DNA of 64,000 nucleotides from Chloroflexota bacterium (GTDB taxonomy: Bacteria > Chloroflexota > Anaerolineae > Anaerolineales > Villigracilaceae). The position numbers and the translations under genes were made by a program. The notes below the pieces were generated by a model, which was given only the letters and a program-made list of their open reading frames with translations, made no database searches and was not told the DNA's origin. This document shows, one piece after another, positions 51,749 through 60,252 of this stretch. The stretch covers positions 1 through 64,000 of the forward strand of contig JAJYLQ010000019.1 of the NCBI GenBank assembly GCA_021787595.1, written 5' to 3'. Numbering within the stretch: the first letter of the stretch is position 1; each line of letters starts with the position of its first letter.

Positions 51749-54294
51749 TGGCCGATACGATCAAGTGTCCGGTTTGCGGCGAAGTTAATCCGGCAGACGT
51801 GGAGTTTTGCCAGAACTGCCAATCGCGGCTCCAGCCGTTGACGGGTCCGCTCAAAGGCGAGGATGCGCCGCTTACGCCGGGTCAAATCCCGACGAAGAAG
51901 ACGACATCCGAGCTTGAGCCGATCCTGCCTCAATGGCTGCGCGAGGCGCGCCAGCAGGCGCGGCAGTCGGCGGAGGATGAAGAATCCAAAAAGGAAGATG
52001 AACAAAAGACCACGCCGATCCCGCGCGCTCCCGATTTGCTGGCGGGGCTTGCCTCCCAGAACGAAGCCGAAGATGAGGAGACTCCCGATTGGTTGACCAA
52101 TATTACCGGCGTTCCGGCTCCCAGGAAAAAGGTCGAACCCGAAGATGCTCAAGTCAAATTTGTTGAGCTGGGTCATGAGGAGCCGGCTGGGTCTCCCTCA
52201 GAACAGGCGTCCACAACGAAGCCGGAACAGGGAAACATGCCCTCATGGATGGCCGGACAGGCAGCCGCGCCCGAAAAGGATGAACTGGCCGATTGGTTTG
52301 CCCGGGCCTCCGCTCCTGCTGCGGATGAGAGCGCGGAACATCCCTCGGACGGCGGGACGGCTCGCGTTGAACCGGCGCCAACCCAGCCGGAGCCGCCGCC
52401 TGCTGCTTTAGATTCTGGCGTTGCGGACTGGCTGAAAAATTTGGATGCGAATGCCGCATCTGCGTCCGCTCCCGCGCGACCCGCACCCGCATCGGGAATC
52501 GAGACGCCAGATTGGTTGAAGAATCTCGATACGAGTGCGCCGGCCGCCGAACAGAAACCTGTTCAACCTGAGCCGCCATCGAATATTGAAGTCCCCGATT
52601 GGTTGAAAAGCCTTGAAACCAACGCGCCGGTTATCGAACAACCGCCTGCGCAAAATATTCCTTTGGCTGAAACGCCCGCTGCCGGGACTCCGCCAAGCCA
52701 TGATGCAACTGAAACAGGGTCAGAGGTTCCCGGCTGGATAAAAGGTTTGGGCCGGGAAAGCGCGGCGTCCCAGGCTTCTTCCGAAGTTTTGCCCGATTGG
52801 ATGAAGCCGGCCGGCCCTCCAAGTCAAACACCTCCTGCTGCGAATCCCGAACCGACCGCTGAAGAAGCTTTGCCCTCGACCGAACTGCCCGACTGGCTTT
52901 CTTCACTCAAGCCAGCTGAGCCGCCGCCGGCGGAAGAGACCCCGGTTGCGCCAATATTGGGTCCCGGGGGACCGTCCACAGAAGAGACTTCCTCTGCGCC
53001 TGCCTTCACCGAGGATTCGATTTCGAGCAGCGATGCGGATGAAGTCTTTGGTTCGATGCAGCTGCCCGATTGGCTCACCAGCGCCACAACAGGCCAGCCC
53101 GCGGCGGAGGAAAACCTTCCGCGCGCCGCGGCAAAAGATGAATCGATTGCTCCAGCTGAACTGCCATCCTGGGTGCAGGCCATGCGCCCGGTGGAAGCGG
53201 CCGTGCAGGAATCATCTGCCGCTGCCGGGGAGACCGCGGTCGAATCAAGCGGGCCGTTGGCAGGTTTGCAGGGAGTCTTACCCGCCATCCCGGGTGCGGC
53301 CGTTCCATCGAGCAGACCCAAATCGCATTCGATCAAACTCAACGCCACCGACGAACAACAGGCGCAGGCCGCGCTGCTCGAAAAGATCCTTGGCGCTGAA
53401 ACCGCGCCGGTTCCAATGAAGGCCAGTTCGGTGGTAACCTCCCAACGCGTTTTGCGCTGGGCACTCAGCGCGATTCTCCTGATCGTGTTGGGCGGTGTTG
53501 TCTTCAGCCAAACTCAGATTTTTCCCTTGCCGAGTCTGGCTCCCAATGAAACAAACTCCGCCATAGCAGCCGTCAACGCCATCCCCCAGGGCGCCCCGGT
53601 ATTGGCCGTCTTCGATTATCAACCATCCACCGTTGGCGAGATGGAAGCAGCCGGTTTGCCTTTGATGGATCAGCTGATTCTGCTGCGGCATCCGCGCCTT
53701 GCGATCCTTTCCACATCGCCGACCGGCGCAGCACTTGCGGAACGCTTCATGTCCTCTGCATTGAGCACGTTGAACGCACAAAACAGCTATCAACGCGGCG
53801 AACAATATGTTGATTTTGGTTATTTGCCTGGCGGACTCACCGGTGTTTATGCGTTTGCTCAAAGCCCGACTGCGGCGATGCCGCTTGGAGCGGACCGGAG
53901 CGCGATCTGGCAGTCCGCGCCCCTTCAAGGCGTGACGCATCTTTCGGACTTCGCGGCGGTTATCGTTTTGACGGACAGCGTGGACTCGGGCCGCACCTGG
54001 ATCGAGCAGACCGCCCTCGAGCGCGGCAGCGCGCCAATGATCATTGTTTCCAGCGCGCAGGCGGGACCGATGCTTTTGCCTTATGTTGACTCCGGCCAGG
54101 TCGCTGGGCTTGTCTCAGGTTTGTATGGCGCGGCGGGTGTGGAGCAGGCAAACGGCGGCCTGCCCGGCCGCGTGCGCCATTACTGGGACGCGTACAGCGT
54201 TGGATTATTGATCGCGGTCGCGGCGATCATTTTGGGCGGCTTGTGGAATCTGGTGACCGGATTCCAGGCGCGTCGTACGCAGGAGTCGAGATGA
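51748..54294 (+). CDS. zinc-ribbon protein with repeated PDWL motifs and membrane helices
   Basis: 848 residues from the ATG at 51748, overlapping the previous stop (TAATG). An N-terminal zinc ribbon has CPVCGEVNPADVEFCQNC. A long Pro/Ala/Glu-rich disordered region (about 40-530) is studded with about twelve PDWL-like motifs (for example TPDWLTNI, VADWLKNL, VPDWLKSL, LPDWLSSL, LPSWVQAM). Then come a membrane helix (about 570-590: VLRWALSAILLIVLGGVVF), an extracytoplasmic domain of about 230 residues and a C-terminal helix (VGLLIAVAAIILGGLWNLV). The repeated motif region faces the cytoplasm and looks like a multivalent docking strip. I know no family name for the whole. Confidence 0.8.
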   Translation: MADTIKCPVCGEVNPADVEFCQNCQSRLQPLTGPLKGEDAPLTPGQIPTKKTTSELEPILPQWLREARQQARQSAEDEESKKEDEQKTTPIPRAPDLLAGLASQNEAEDEETPDWLTNITGVPAPRKKVEPEDAQVKFVELGHEEPAGSPSEQASTTKPEQGNMPSWMAGQAAAPEKDELADWFARASAPAADESAEHPSDGGTARVEPAPTQPEPPPAALDSGVADWLKNLDANAASASAPARPAPASGIETPDWLKNLDTSAPAAEQKPVQPEPPSNIEVPDWLKSLETNAPVIEQPPAQNIPLAETPAAGTPPSHDATETGSEVPGWIKGLGRESAASQASSEVLPDWMKPAGPPSQTPPAANPEPTAEEALPSTELPDWLSSLKPAEPPPAEETPVAPILGPGGPSTEETSSAPAFTEDSISSSDADEVFGSMQLPDWLTSATTGQPAAEENLPRAAAKDESIAPAELPSWVQAMRPVEAAVQESSAAAGETAVESSGPLAGLQGVLPAIPGAAVPSSRPKSHSIKLNATDEQQAQAALLEKILGAETAPVPMKASSVVTSQRVLRWALSAILLIVLGGVVFSQTQIFPLPSLAPNETNSAIAAVNAIPQGAPVLAVFDYQPSTVGEMEAAGLPLMDQLILLRHPRLAILSTSPTGAALAERFMSSALSTLNAQNSYQRGEQYVDFGYLPGGLTGVYAFAQSPTAAMPLGADRSAIWQSAPLQGVTHLSDFAAVIVLTDSVDSGRTWIEQTALERGSAPMIIVSSAQAGPMLLPYVDSGQVAGLVSGLYGAAGVEQANGGLPGRVRHYWDAYSVGLLIAVAAIILGGLWNLVTGFQARRTQESR

Positions 54295-54959
54295 TCTCTC
54301 CTGATTTGATCGCTGGCATCTTTGCTTTTCTTTTATCGCTGATGATCTTCAGTTATCTCGTCGGGGATAACCCGCTCTTCCGCGTGGCGGTACATATCTT
54401 TGTCGGTGTTTCGGCGGGATATGTGGCAGCGGTCGCCTGGTGGCAGGCTTTGTGGCCGGATCTGATCTTCCCGCTGGTTAGCGGCCCGGCCCTCCAACGC
54501 GCGCTCCTGGCTGTTCCGCTCGTTTTGAGCGGCCTGTTGTTGATGAAAGCCTGGCCCGCGTTGAGCCGGCTCGGCACGCCTTCGATGGCGATTCTGGTCG
54601 GCATCGGGTCCGCCGTGGCGATTGGCGGCGCGGTCACCGGCACGCTCTTCCCGCAAATCGGCGCAACGATCAATGCCTTCGATCTGCACAAGGCTGCCTC
54701 ACCTTTCGAGGTATTGATCAATGGCGGATTTATTTTGGCCGGCGTGGCGACAACGCTTGTATATTTCCATTTCAGCGCTGGCCCTGCCGCCGGCGGTTCT
54801 GTGAAGCGTTTCAGCCTGATTGAGATCATTGCGTTCGTCGGCGGTATTTTCCTCGCGATCACCCTCGGCGTTTTGTTCGCGGGCGTTTATTCCGCTGCGT
54901 TGACGGCCTTGATCGAACGCCTGCATTTCTTTGGCACATTCTTCGGATTGGGTAATTGA
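54291..54959 (+). CDS. seven-helix membrane protein of unknown function
   Basis: 222 residues from the ATG at 54291, which overlaps the stop of the preceding gene (ATGA). About seven helices span the protein (near 4-22, 30-52, 60-80, 90-112, 115-130, 140-158, 180-210). No motif is recognised. Its place between the zinc-ribbon scaffold and the ATPase gene suggests a channel or core subunit; this is inference. Confidence 0.75.
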   Translation: MISPDLIAGIFAFLLSLMIFSYLVGDNPLFRVAVHIFVGVSAGYVAAVAWWQALWPDLIFPLVSGPALQRALLAVPLVLSGLLLMKAWPALSRLGTPSMAILVGIGSAVAIGGAVTGTLFPQIGATINAFDLHKAASPFEVLINGGFILAGVATTLVYFHFSAGPAAGGSVKRFSLIEIIAFVGGIFLAITLGVLFAGVYSAALTALIERLHFFGTFFGLGN

Positions 54960-54962
54960 TCC

Positions 54963-56720
54963 ATGCCTGCTTCTCTGGTCGAAGGCGATTCTCTCCTTGC
55001 AGTAGACATTGGCGGCGCGAACACGCGCGCCGTGTTGTTCGACATTGTGGAAGGAACATACCGCTTCATTGCATCCGGTTCCGCGCCATCCACGGCCGAA
55101 GCGCCGTTCAAGGACGTGAGCAAAGGTGTTCGCAGCGCCCTCGAGAATTTGCAGGCGGTCACTGGGCGGAGTCTGCTGGGGGCGGACCAAAGGTTGATTA
55201 CGCCCGCGCAGGCCGACGGATCCGGTGTGGACGCGTTCGTGTGCACACTGTCCGCAGGCCCGGCGCTCAAGACCGTCATCGTGGGACTGCTGTCGGATGT
55301 TTCGCTCGAAAGCGCGCGGCGTCTGGCAGAGACAACTTATACGCGTGTCGCCGAATCCATCGGGCTCAACGATCATCGCAAGCCGGATGAGCAGATTGAC
55401 ACGCTTCTTCGATTGCGGCCCGACGTGGTGATCATTACCGGCGGCACGGACGGCGGCGCATCGCGCTCGATCCGCAAGATGCTCGAGCCGGTTGGGCTTT
55501 CAGGTTATTTGCTGGCGCCCGAACGAAGACCATCGGTGTTGTTCGCGGGAAATCAAAAATTGGACGATGAAGTCAGAGAACTTTTGGGCGGCGTGAGTTC
55601 GTCGCTGCATTTCAGCCCGAATGTGCGGCCTTCGCTCGATACCGAGGACCTCGAACCGGCCGCGCGGGAATTGACTTCGCTCTATCTCGGGGTTCGCAAA
55701 CGCCAGCTCAAAGGCGTGGACACATTGGAGGCATGGGCCGCAGGTCATGTCCTGCCAACCGCGTATGCCGAAGGCCGGATGATGCGATTCCTCGGACAGG
55801 TTTATGGCGGCGCGCGCGGCGGCATTCTCGGCATTGACATCGGCGCCTCGGCGGCGGTGATCGCGGCGGGGTTCCGCGAGCGGAATTCGCTGGGCGTGTA
55901 CCCGCATTTCGGCCTCGGCGAAAATCTGCCGGCCCTGCTTCAATACACAACGCTCGAAAATATTCTGCGCTGGTCGCCGCTCGATATTTCGACCAGCGTC
56001 CTGCGCGATTATATTTTCCAAAAATCCCTGTACCCTTCATCCATTCCGGCAACGAAAGAAGACCAGGCCGTCGCGCAGGCTGTGACGCGCGAAGCTTTGT
56101 ATCTTGCGATGCAAACCGCCAGGCGCGATTTCCCGCGTTCGGCGCGCGTTCCCAAACCCGGATTGCTTCCGTTCTTCGAACCGATCATCGCGGGCGGCGG
56201 CGCGCTCGGCGATGCGCCCACCCCCGGACAGGGTTTGCTCCTGCTGCTGGATGCCGTTCAACCAGTTGGCGTCACCACGATCATTCTGGATCGCAATAAT
56301 TTGCTGCCATTGCTCGGTGCGGCCGCGGCGCGCAACAGCATCCTGCCGGTTCATGTGTTGGAGTCGGGCGCGTTCCAAAGTTTGGGCACGGTCGTCTCCG
56401 TTGTTGGAGATGCGAGTTATGGATCGTTGATCGTCCGCGCCCGCCTGGTCTACGAAAACGGAACCGAAGCGCGCGCGGACGTGAAATACGGCAGCATGGA
56501 AATTCTGCCTCTGCCGGTCGGACAATCTGCCAGGTTGACGCTTCAGCCGCAGCGCGGCGCGGACGTTGGATTCGGTCCGGGACGCGGCGGCACGACCACG
56601 GTCAGCGGAGGGGCGATGGGCGTGGTGGTTGACGGGCGCGGCCGCCCGCTGATTCTGCCGGACGACCCGGTGCGGCGGCGCGAATTGATCAAACGCTGGT
56701 TGTGGACGGTTGGCAGCTAA
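54963..56720 (+). CDS. MutL-like (glutamate mutase L family) ASKHA ATPase
   Basis: 585 residues. The actin/Hsp70-like ATP-binding fold shows phosphate-1 AVDIGGANTRAVLFD (14-28), a second phosphate loop GIDIGASAAVIAAG, and VVIITGGTDGGASR. These match the MutL/GlmL family (PF13941 type), named for its place next to B12-dependent glutamate mutase, with an unproven chaperone-like role. It lies in a membrane-protein operon. A B12 mutase subunit and MeaB are encoded divergently 5 kb away. Whether it acts on a mutase or on the membrane complex is open. Confidence 0.85.
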   Translation: MPASLVEGDSLLAVDIGGANTRAVLFDIVEGTYRFIASGSAPSTAEAPFKDVSKGVRSALENLQAVTGRSLLGADQRLITPAQADGSGVDAFVCTLSAGPALKTVIVGLLSDVSLESARRLAETTYTRVAESIGLNDHRKPDEQIDTLLRLRPDVVIITGGTDGGASRSIRKMLEPVGLSGYLLAPERRPSVLFAGNQKLDDEVRELLGGVSSSLHFSPNVRPSLDTEDLEPAARELTSLYLGVRKRQLKGVDTLEAWAAGHVLPTAYAEGRMMRFLGQVYGGARGGILGIDIGASAAVIAAGFRERNSLGVYPHFGLGENLPALLQYTTLENILRWSPLDISTSVLRDYIFQKSLYPSSIPATKEDQAVAQAVTREALYLAMQTARRDFPRSARVPKPGLLPFFEPIIAGGGALGDAPTPGQGLLLLLDAVQPVGVTTIILDRNNLLPLLGAAAARNSILPVHVLESGAFQSLGTVVSVVGDASYGSLIVRARLVYENGTEARADVKYGSMEILPLPVGQSARLTLQPQRGADVGFGPGRGGTTTVSGGAMGVVVDGRGRPLILPDDPVRRRELIKRWLWTVGS

Positions 56721-56744
56721 CTGGAGACACGGAGATAAACAGAG

Positions 56745-57803
56745 ATGGCGCTGGCACCTGTTCATCATATCCTTCCGCTTACGACGATTGTGCGCGAACG
56801 CGTCCTGCCGGTAAAAGGCAGGGTGCTGGCGCGGCTGAATCAAAGGGTCAGCCCGACGGATGTCGTGGCCGAAGCGACCTGGTTCCGCGAACATGTCTTC
56901 CTCGACGCGTCGCGCATACTGAGTCTGTCGCCGGAGGCGGCGGACAAATTGATTCGCTGCAAAGTCAATGACCGGCTTGCGGCTGGTGCGGTGATCGCCA
57001 GCGGCCGCGGCCTGATGCCGAAAATCGTCAAGACGCCAGTCGAAGGCCGCGTGGTGGCCGCAGGCGGAGGCCAGATTCTGATCGAGTCCGGTGAGTCGCG
57101 CATGGAACTGCGCGCCGGGATTTCCGGCAATGTCATCAATATCATTCCTGACCGCGGCGTGGTGATCCAAACCGCGGGCGCGCTGGTGCAGGGCGTGTGG
57201 GGCAATGGGCGCGTCGATACCGGCGTGATGATCAACCTGGCCGAGAAGCCCGATGCCGCACTGACCGCCAATCGAATGGATGTGAGCATGCGCGGCTCGG
57301 TGATCGTTGCCGGGCAGGTTCGGGATGCCGAGACCCTGCAGGCCGCCGCGGAACTGCCTGTGCGCGGATTGATCCTTGCCAGCATGTATCCATCGCTTCT
57401 CACCACCGCGCGCAGCGTGCGTTATCCGATTGTGTTGACCGATGGCTTCGGTATGATGCCGATGAACTCCGCCGCGTACAAATTGATCACGACGAATGTC
57501 AAACGCGAAGCCACATTGAATGCGGAAGCCTTCGACCGTTACAGCGGGGTGCGGCCTGAAGTCATTATCCCGCTTCCAATTTCATCTGAACCTGTCCCGC
57601 CGGTTGACGAGGAAACATTCGCAGCCGGGCAAACCGTTCGTTTGCGCCGCCCGCCTGCAGTCGGCATGATCGGGACGATCGCGTCGCTGCGATCCGGCCT
57701 GACCACATTCCCAAGCGGGATGCGCGCCGCCGCGGCCGATGTCAAACTCGAAAACGGCGAGCAGGTGCTCGTCCCTCTTGTAAATCTGGAAGTTGTGGGA
57801 TAA
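56745..57803 (+). CDS. conserved-looking cytoplasmic protein after MutL-like gene
   Basis: 352 residues, no signal or membrane helix. The N-terminal half includes VRERVLPVKGRVLARLNQRVSPTDVV, a barrel-sandwich or lipoyl-like pattern (VKTPVEGRVVAAGGGQILI). The middle has GVMINLAEKPDAALTANRMD. The C-terminal part has a KOW/SH3-like end (GQTVRLRRPPAVGMIGTI, GEQVLVPLVNLEVVG). It is probably the partner of the ASKHA protein, 24 bases upstream. Function unknown. Confidence 0.75.
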   Translation: MALAPVHHILPLTTIVRERVLPVKGRVLARLNQRVSPTDVVAEATWFREHVFLDASRILSLSPEAADKLIRCKVNDRLAAGAVIASGRGLMPKIVKTPVEGRVVAAGGGQILIESGESRMELRAGISGNVINIIPDRGVVIQTAGALVQGVWGNGRVDTGVMINLAEKPDAALTANRMDVSMRGSVIVAGQVRDAETLQAAAELPVRGLILASMYPSLLTTARSVRYPIVLTDGFGMMPMNSAAYKLITTNVKREATLNAEAFDRYSGVRPEVIIPLPISSEPVPPVDEETFAAGQTVRLRRPPAVGMIGTIASLRSGLTTFPSGMRAAAADVKLENGEQVLVPLVNLEVVG

Positions 57804-57832
57804 TAAACAAAATCACGTGAGGAGAAGAAACC

Positions 57833-58363
57833 ATGTATGAAGGCGACTCATCCAACCTCGAACCTCAACCGCCGGAAGAATCCAGCAATCGAACGTTCCT
57901 GATCGCGGCCGGAATTCTCGGCGGTATTGTGCTTCTTTCCATTGCATGCCTCGCCGGATATGCCCTGCTGATCCTCCCCGGTCAGCAGAAGGCCGGTCAG
58001 CAGGCAGCCAGCGCCAATGCGACTCAGAACTCGCTGGTGGCACAGGGGCTGACTGCGACTTTCCAGGCAGTTACGTTCCCAACCGCGACGGTCACACCGA
58101 GCCAGACGCCGGTGGTCGCGCAGGCCTCCGATACGCCGATTCCCATCACGCCCACGAACACGCAGGACCCGGCGACGGCCACCGTTGCCGCGGCGTTGAC
58201 TTTGGCCGCGCAGGCCCAACTGACTCACGTTCCCACTTCGACGGCCCTGCCCGGCACCGGCATCGGCGATCAATACGGCGCGCCTGGTTTGGTGATCGCT
58301 GGCATTGCACTGGTGGCGGTCATTTTCCTCGCACGCCGCTTGCGCGCCGCGCCGACGAAATAA
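57833..58363 (+). CDS. membrane protein with LPGTG sorting-type C-terminus
   Basis: 176 residues; the start follows GAGGAG. An N-terminal membrane helix (about 22-48) acts as anchor or uncleaved signal, followed by a Thr/Pro/Ala-rich extracellular linker. The end has LPGTG, a spacer, a hydrophobic helix (PGLVIAGIALVAVIFLA) and a basic tail RRLRAAPTK: the order of a cell-wall sorting signal. The sortase-domain protein at 11338-13596 shows that this genome encodes sortase folds. It is the last gene of the operon, so the complex may have a surface-exposed part. Confidence 0.75.
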   Translation: MYEGDSSNLEPQPPEESSNRTFLIAAGILGGIVLLSIACLAGYALLILPGQQKAGQQAASANATQNSLVAQGLTATFQAVTFPTATVTPSQTPVVAQASDTPIPITPTNTQDPATATVAAALTLAAQAQLTHVPTSTALPGTGIGDQYGAPGLVIAGIALVAVIFLARRLRAAPTK

Positions 58364-58365
58364 AT

Positions 58366-58397
58366 TTGTAGGGGCAACTCGCGAGTCGCCCCTACAA
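58366..58397. repeat. 32-bp near-perfect palindrome
   Basis: TTGTAGGGGC (58366-58375) pairs with GCCCCTACAA (58388-58397) and the centre ACTCGCGAGT is itself palindromic. Only one mismatch interrupts the whole. It is a copy of the GTAGGGGC family seen at 40537. Confidence 0.75.
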
Positions 58398-58408
58398 TGG
58401 AAAATTTG

Positions 58409-58440
58409 AATGGGACAACAATTGTTGTCCCATTTTTGAT
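58409..58440. terminator. bidirectional terminator of operon and tRNA
   Basis: A perfect palindrome, AATGGGACAACAA (58409-58421) with TTGTTGTCCCATT (58422-58434), followed by TTTGATTTT on the plus side. It ends the eight-gene operon and, on the other strand, lies right after the tRNA 3' end. Confidence 0.85.
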
Positions 58441-58444
58441 TTTG

Positions 58445-58517
58445 TGGGGCGGAAAGGAGTCGAACCTTCAACTTGCGCCTTATAAGGACGTTGCTCTGAC
58501 CATTGAGCTACCGCCCC
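58445..58517 (-). tRNA. tRNA-Ile with anticodon UAU
   Basis: Reading the minus strand: acceptor GGGGCGG pairs with CCGCCCC. The D arm is GCTC/GAGC with an 8-base loop. The anticodon stem ACGTC/GGCGC has one A-C mismatch at the top. The anticodon loop is CTTATAA, so the anticodon is TAT. The variable loop is AAGTT, the T arm GAAGG/CCTTT with loop TTCGACT, and the discriminator is A73. It has 73 bases and no encoded CCA. U12-A23 and A73 agree with isoleucine identity. It reads AUA, which most bacteria read with a lysidine-modified CAU anticodon instead. Confidence 0.9.
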
Positions 58518-58630
58518 ATGTGTAATTGAAGCGCCGATGTGCTTTTGCACCTCACTGTCTGTTTGCGAAGCATACAGCGGGATTACGAAGAGTGCAAAGT
58601 TCAAATCTAGCTTGTCAATTGGTCAAAGCA

Positions 58631-59443
58631 TTATTTTGACAGATCCCATACCTTTAAATCATCAAACTGTACGATCATAGGACCATTTGCGCCCAAAGTT
58701 AATGTACCATTATTAATTCTGGTATCGAGTCCAGTCATAAAAGGGTTACCATTAATGAATACGCTTATGTTTTCCCCTTGGAATTTGACTCTTAAAGTTA
58801 TCCAACCTCCAGTTGTTCCTTGAATAGGTCCCTCTCCCGAATTTCCTTCCAAAGGTTGCCAGTCACCACCATTCTGCTGATAAATTGTGTTAATGATTGA
58901 TGTTTCTGGATCATAGTGCAACTGATATTGCGTAGCATTGTTGGAGATATCATTCGATACTCTATAACTAAATTCCATAACATGGACCTGAGCATGATAG
59001 TCAGTGTTGATTACTTTAAATCGAAATTCTACAATTCCATCGGGTAGATTGGTTGGCCCAAATCGCGCATCAGCGCAGCAAGTCTGAGGGCTATCCATCT
59101 GCAGAACTTTATTTCCAGTGCCATCATCCACAACTTTCCAACCGCCCGTATAAAAATCAAAATTATGTGCAAATCCGTCGTCAAAATTATCGCTAAAGAG
59201 TAATCGACCGGCAGGAGTGGGCAGCACTATACTCGTGACATTTGAGGTAGAGTTAATGTTACCTGCATGATTGTCTGCAGCGGATGTAGGTCGTTCTGTT
59301 GATATAGAACTGTTCGGCTTGGAAACAACGAGCCTAACAGTAATAAAGATTACGAGGACAGCAATCACAAAAATCGTTAACCAAATCAGCGTTTTAAAAA
59401 TTGAGGCAATATAATTTTTCATATTGAGTTTCTTCAAAAGCAT
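58631..59443 (-). CDS. membrane-anchored LamG/DUF1080-like protein
   Basis: 270 residues. The N-terminal membrane helix (about 13-37) is followed by a Ser/Thr/Asn linker and a jelly-roll-type domain (about 75-270: LFSDNFDDGFAHNFDFYTGGW, VEFRFKVINTDYHAQVHVMEFSYR, GGWITLRVKFQGENISVFINGN, FDDLKVWDL). This fits the concanavalin-like fold of DUF1080/LamG sugar-binding or glycosidase-like proteins. The DNA is clearly more AT-rich than the genes around. It starts 15 bases after the TRADD-N-associated gene and is probably co-transcribed. Confidence 0.8.
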   Translation of the reverse strand: MLLKKLNMKNYIASIFKTLIWLTIFVIAVLVIFITVRLVVSKPNSSISTERPTSAADNHAGNINSTSNVTSIVLPTPAGRLLFSDNFDDGFAHNFDFYTGGWKVVDDGTGNKVLQMDSPQTCCADARFGPTNLPDGIVEFRFKVINTDYHAQVHVMEFSYRVSNDISNNATQYQLHYDPETSIINTIYQQNGGDWQPLEGNSGEGPIQGTTGGWITLRVKFQGENISVFINGNPFMTGLDTRINNGTLTLGANGPMIVQFDDLKVWDLSK

Positions 59444-59458
59444 ACCTGATCCAACACT

Positions 59459-60076
59459 TCATTGTTTTTCGTCCTCTTCCTTGTCGCTGATTTTGTTATT
59501 ATCATTTGCACTGTATGCTTGACGCACTAAGAGTTCAACAAGAATTGCTTTTGTTTTATTCTTGATGTCATTTGACTTTGTCTCATCTGGCATAGTATCT
59601 AAAATTTGCCATGCCATTCCAACGGAATTAATTCGTTCCAAGGTCTGCGAGTACTTAACTGCCTGTTGAATTGTTGAGCGATAAATAAAGAGAAAAGTTG
59701 CCCCAATAAACTCGGTTATTATTCCTGCTACGGTAGCAATGGCTGCGGGGGCAAGAATCCCTGGAAGCTTTATTGATTGGTAAATACCCCAAACAATTAT
59801 TCCAAACCCAATTACCATGACGCCAACACTCAGCCAAAAAATATACGTGATTTGACTCAAATTCCGATTAAAGTATGACTCGAGCTTAACACGAGCTAGC
59901 TCCCAAGCATAGCTTATTCTCTCCGGTTCTGCCTCAATCTTCGACTCTGCCTTTGAAATTCTCTCACGGGATTCTCTGACTTGTTTCAGTGAAATATAAA
60001 TTTGATACACCGCAATTAATGCGCTTATCGCGGCAACTGTGATTACAATGATATATAGCAAGATATTGCTATCCAT
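59459..60076 (-). CDS. TRADD-N-associated 2TM membrane protein
   Basis: 205 residues from the ATG at 60076, with AGGAGA six bases upstream. A first membrane helix (about 5-27) precedes a coiled coil (VRESRERISKAESKIE). Then comes the two-helix domain: WELARVKLESYFNRNLSQI, FWLSVGVMVIGFGIIVWGI, and GIITEFIGATFLFIYRST followed by LERINSVGMAWQILD. This pattern fits the domain called cyanobacterial TRADD-N-associated 2TM, known from bacterial conflict and cell-death systems. AT-rich composition and flanking pgm-end repeats suggest it arrived by transfer. Confidence 0.8.
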   Translation of the reverse strand: MDSNILLYIIVITVAAISALIAVYQIYISLKQVRESRERISKAESKIEAEPERISYAWELARVKLESYFNRNLSQITYIFWLSVGVMVIGFGIIVWGIYQSIKLPGILAPAAIATVAGIITEFIGATFLFIYRSTIQQAVKYSQTLERINSVGMAWQILDTMPDETKSNDIKNKTKAILVELLVRQAYSANDNNKISDKEEDEKQ

Positions 60077-60171
60077 TACCAATCTCCTTCTTCGCTAAAA
60101 ATGCTCGACCAAATTAGCACCTGTTTGCGATTTCCGAGATAGTACCTGTTTTTGCAGAAAGTATACTACTT

Positions 60172-60220
60172 GCACCACACTCTCCGCGACTTTCTTTTCA
60201 TAATGCCCCATCAAAAGACT
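60172..60220 (-). repeat. diverged copy C of the pgm 3' end
   Basis: This stretch resembles 60965-61013, the last codons of the phosphoglucomutase gene (GGCGCATTATG-type drift, with a 2-base indel). It still encodes LMGHYEKKVAESVV-like sequence in one frame. It is the outermost of three copies. Confidence 0.75.
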
Positions 60221-60252
60221 TGAGGGCCTACTTCGGTTAAACAAATCGCCCT

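Noticed and set aside
58392-58604. 70-aa minus frame across the tRNA
   Set aside because: It is the tRNA gene read as protein.
58445-60220. Integration of the AT-rich stretch at the tRNA 3' end
   Set aside because: The AT-rich genes lie on the 5' side of the tRNA and no copy of the tRNA end is seen at their far border; the pgm 3'-end repeats fit better.
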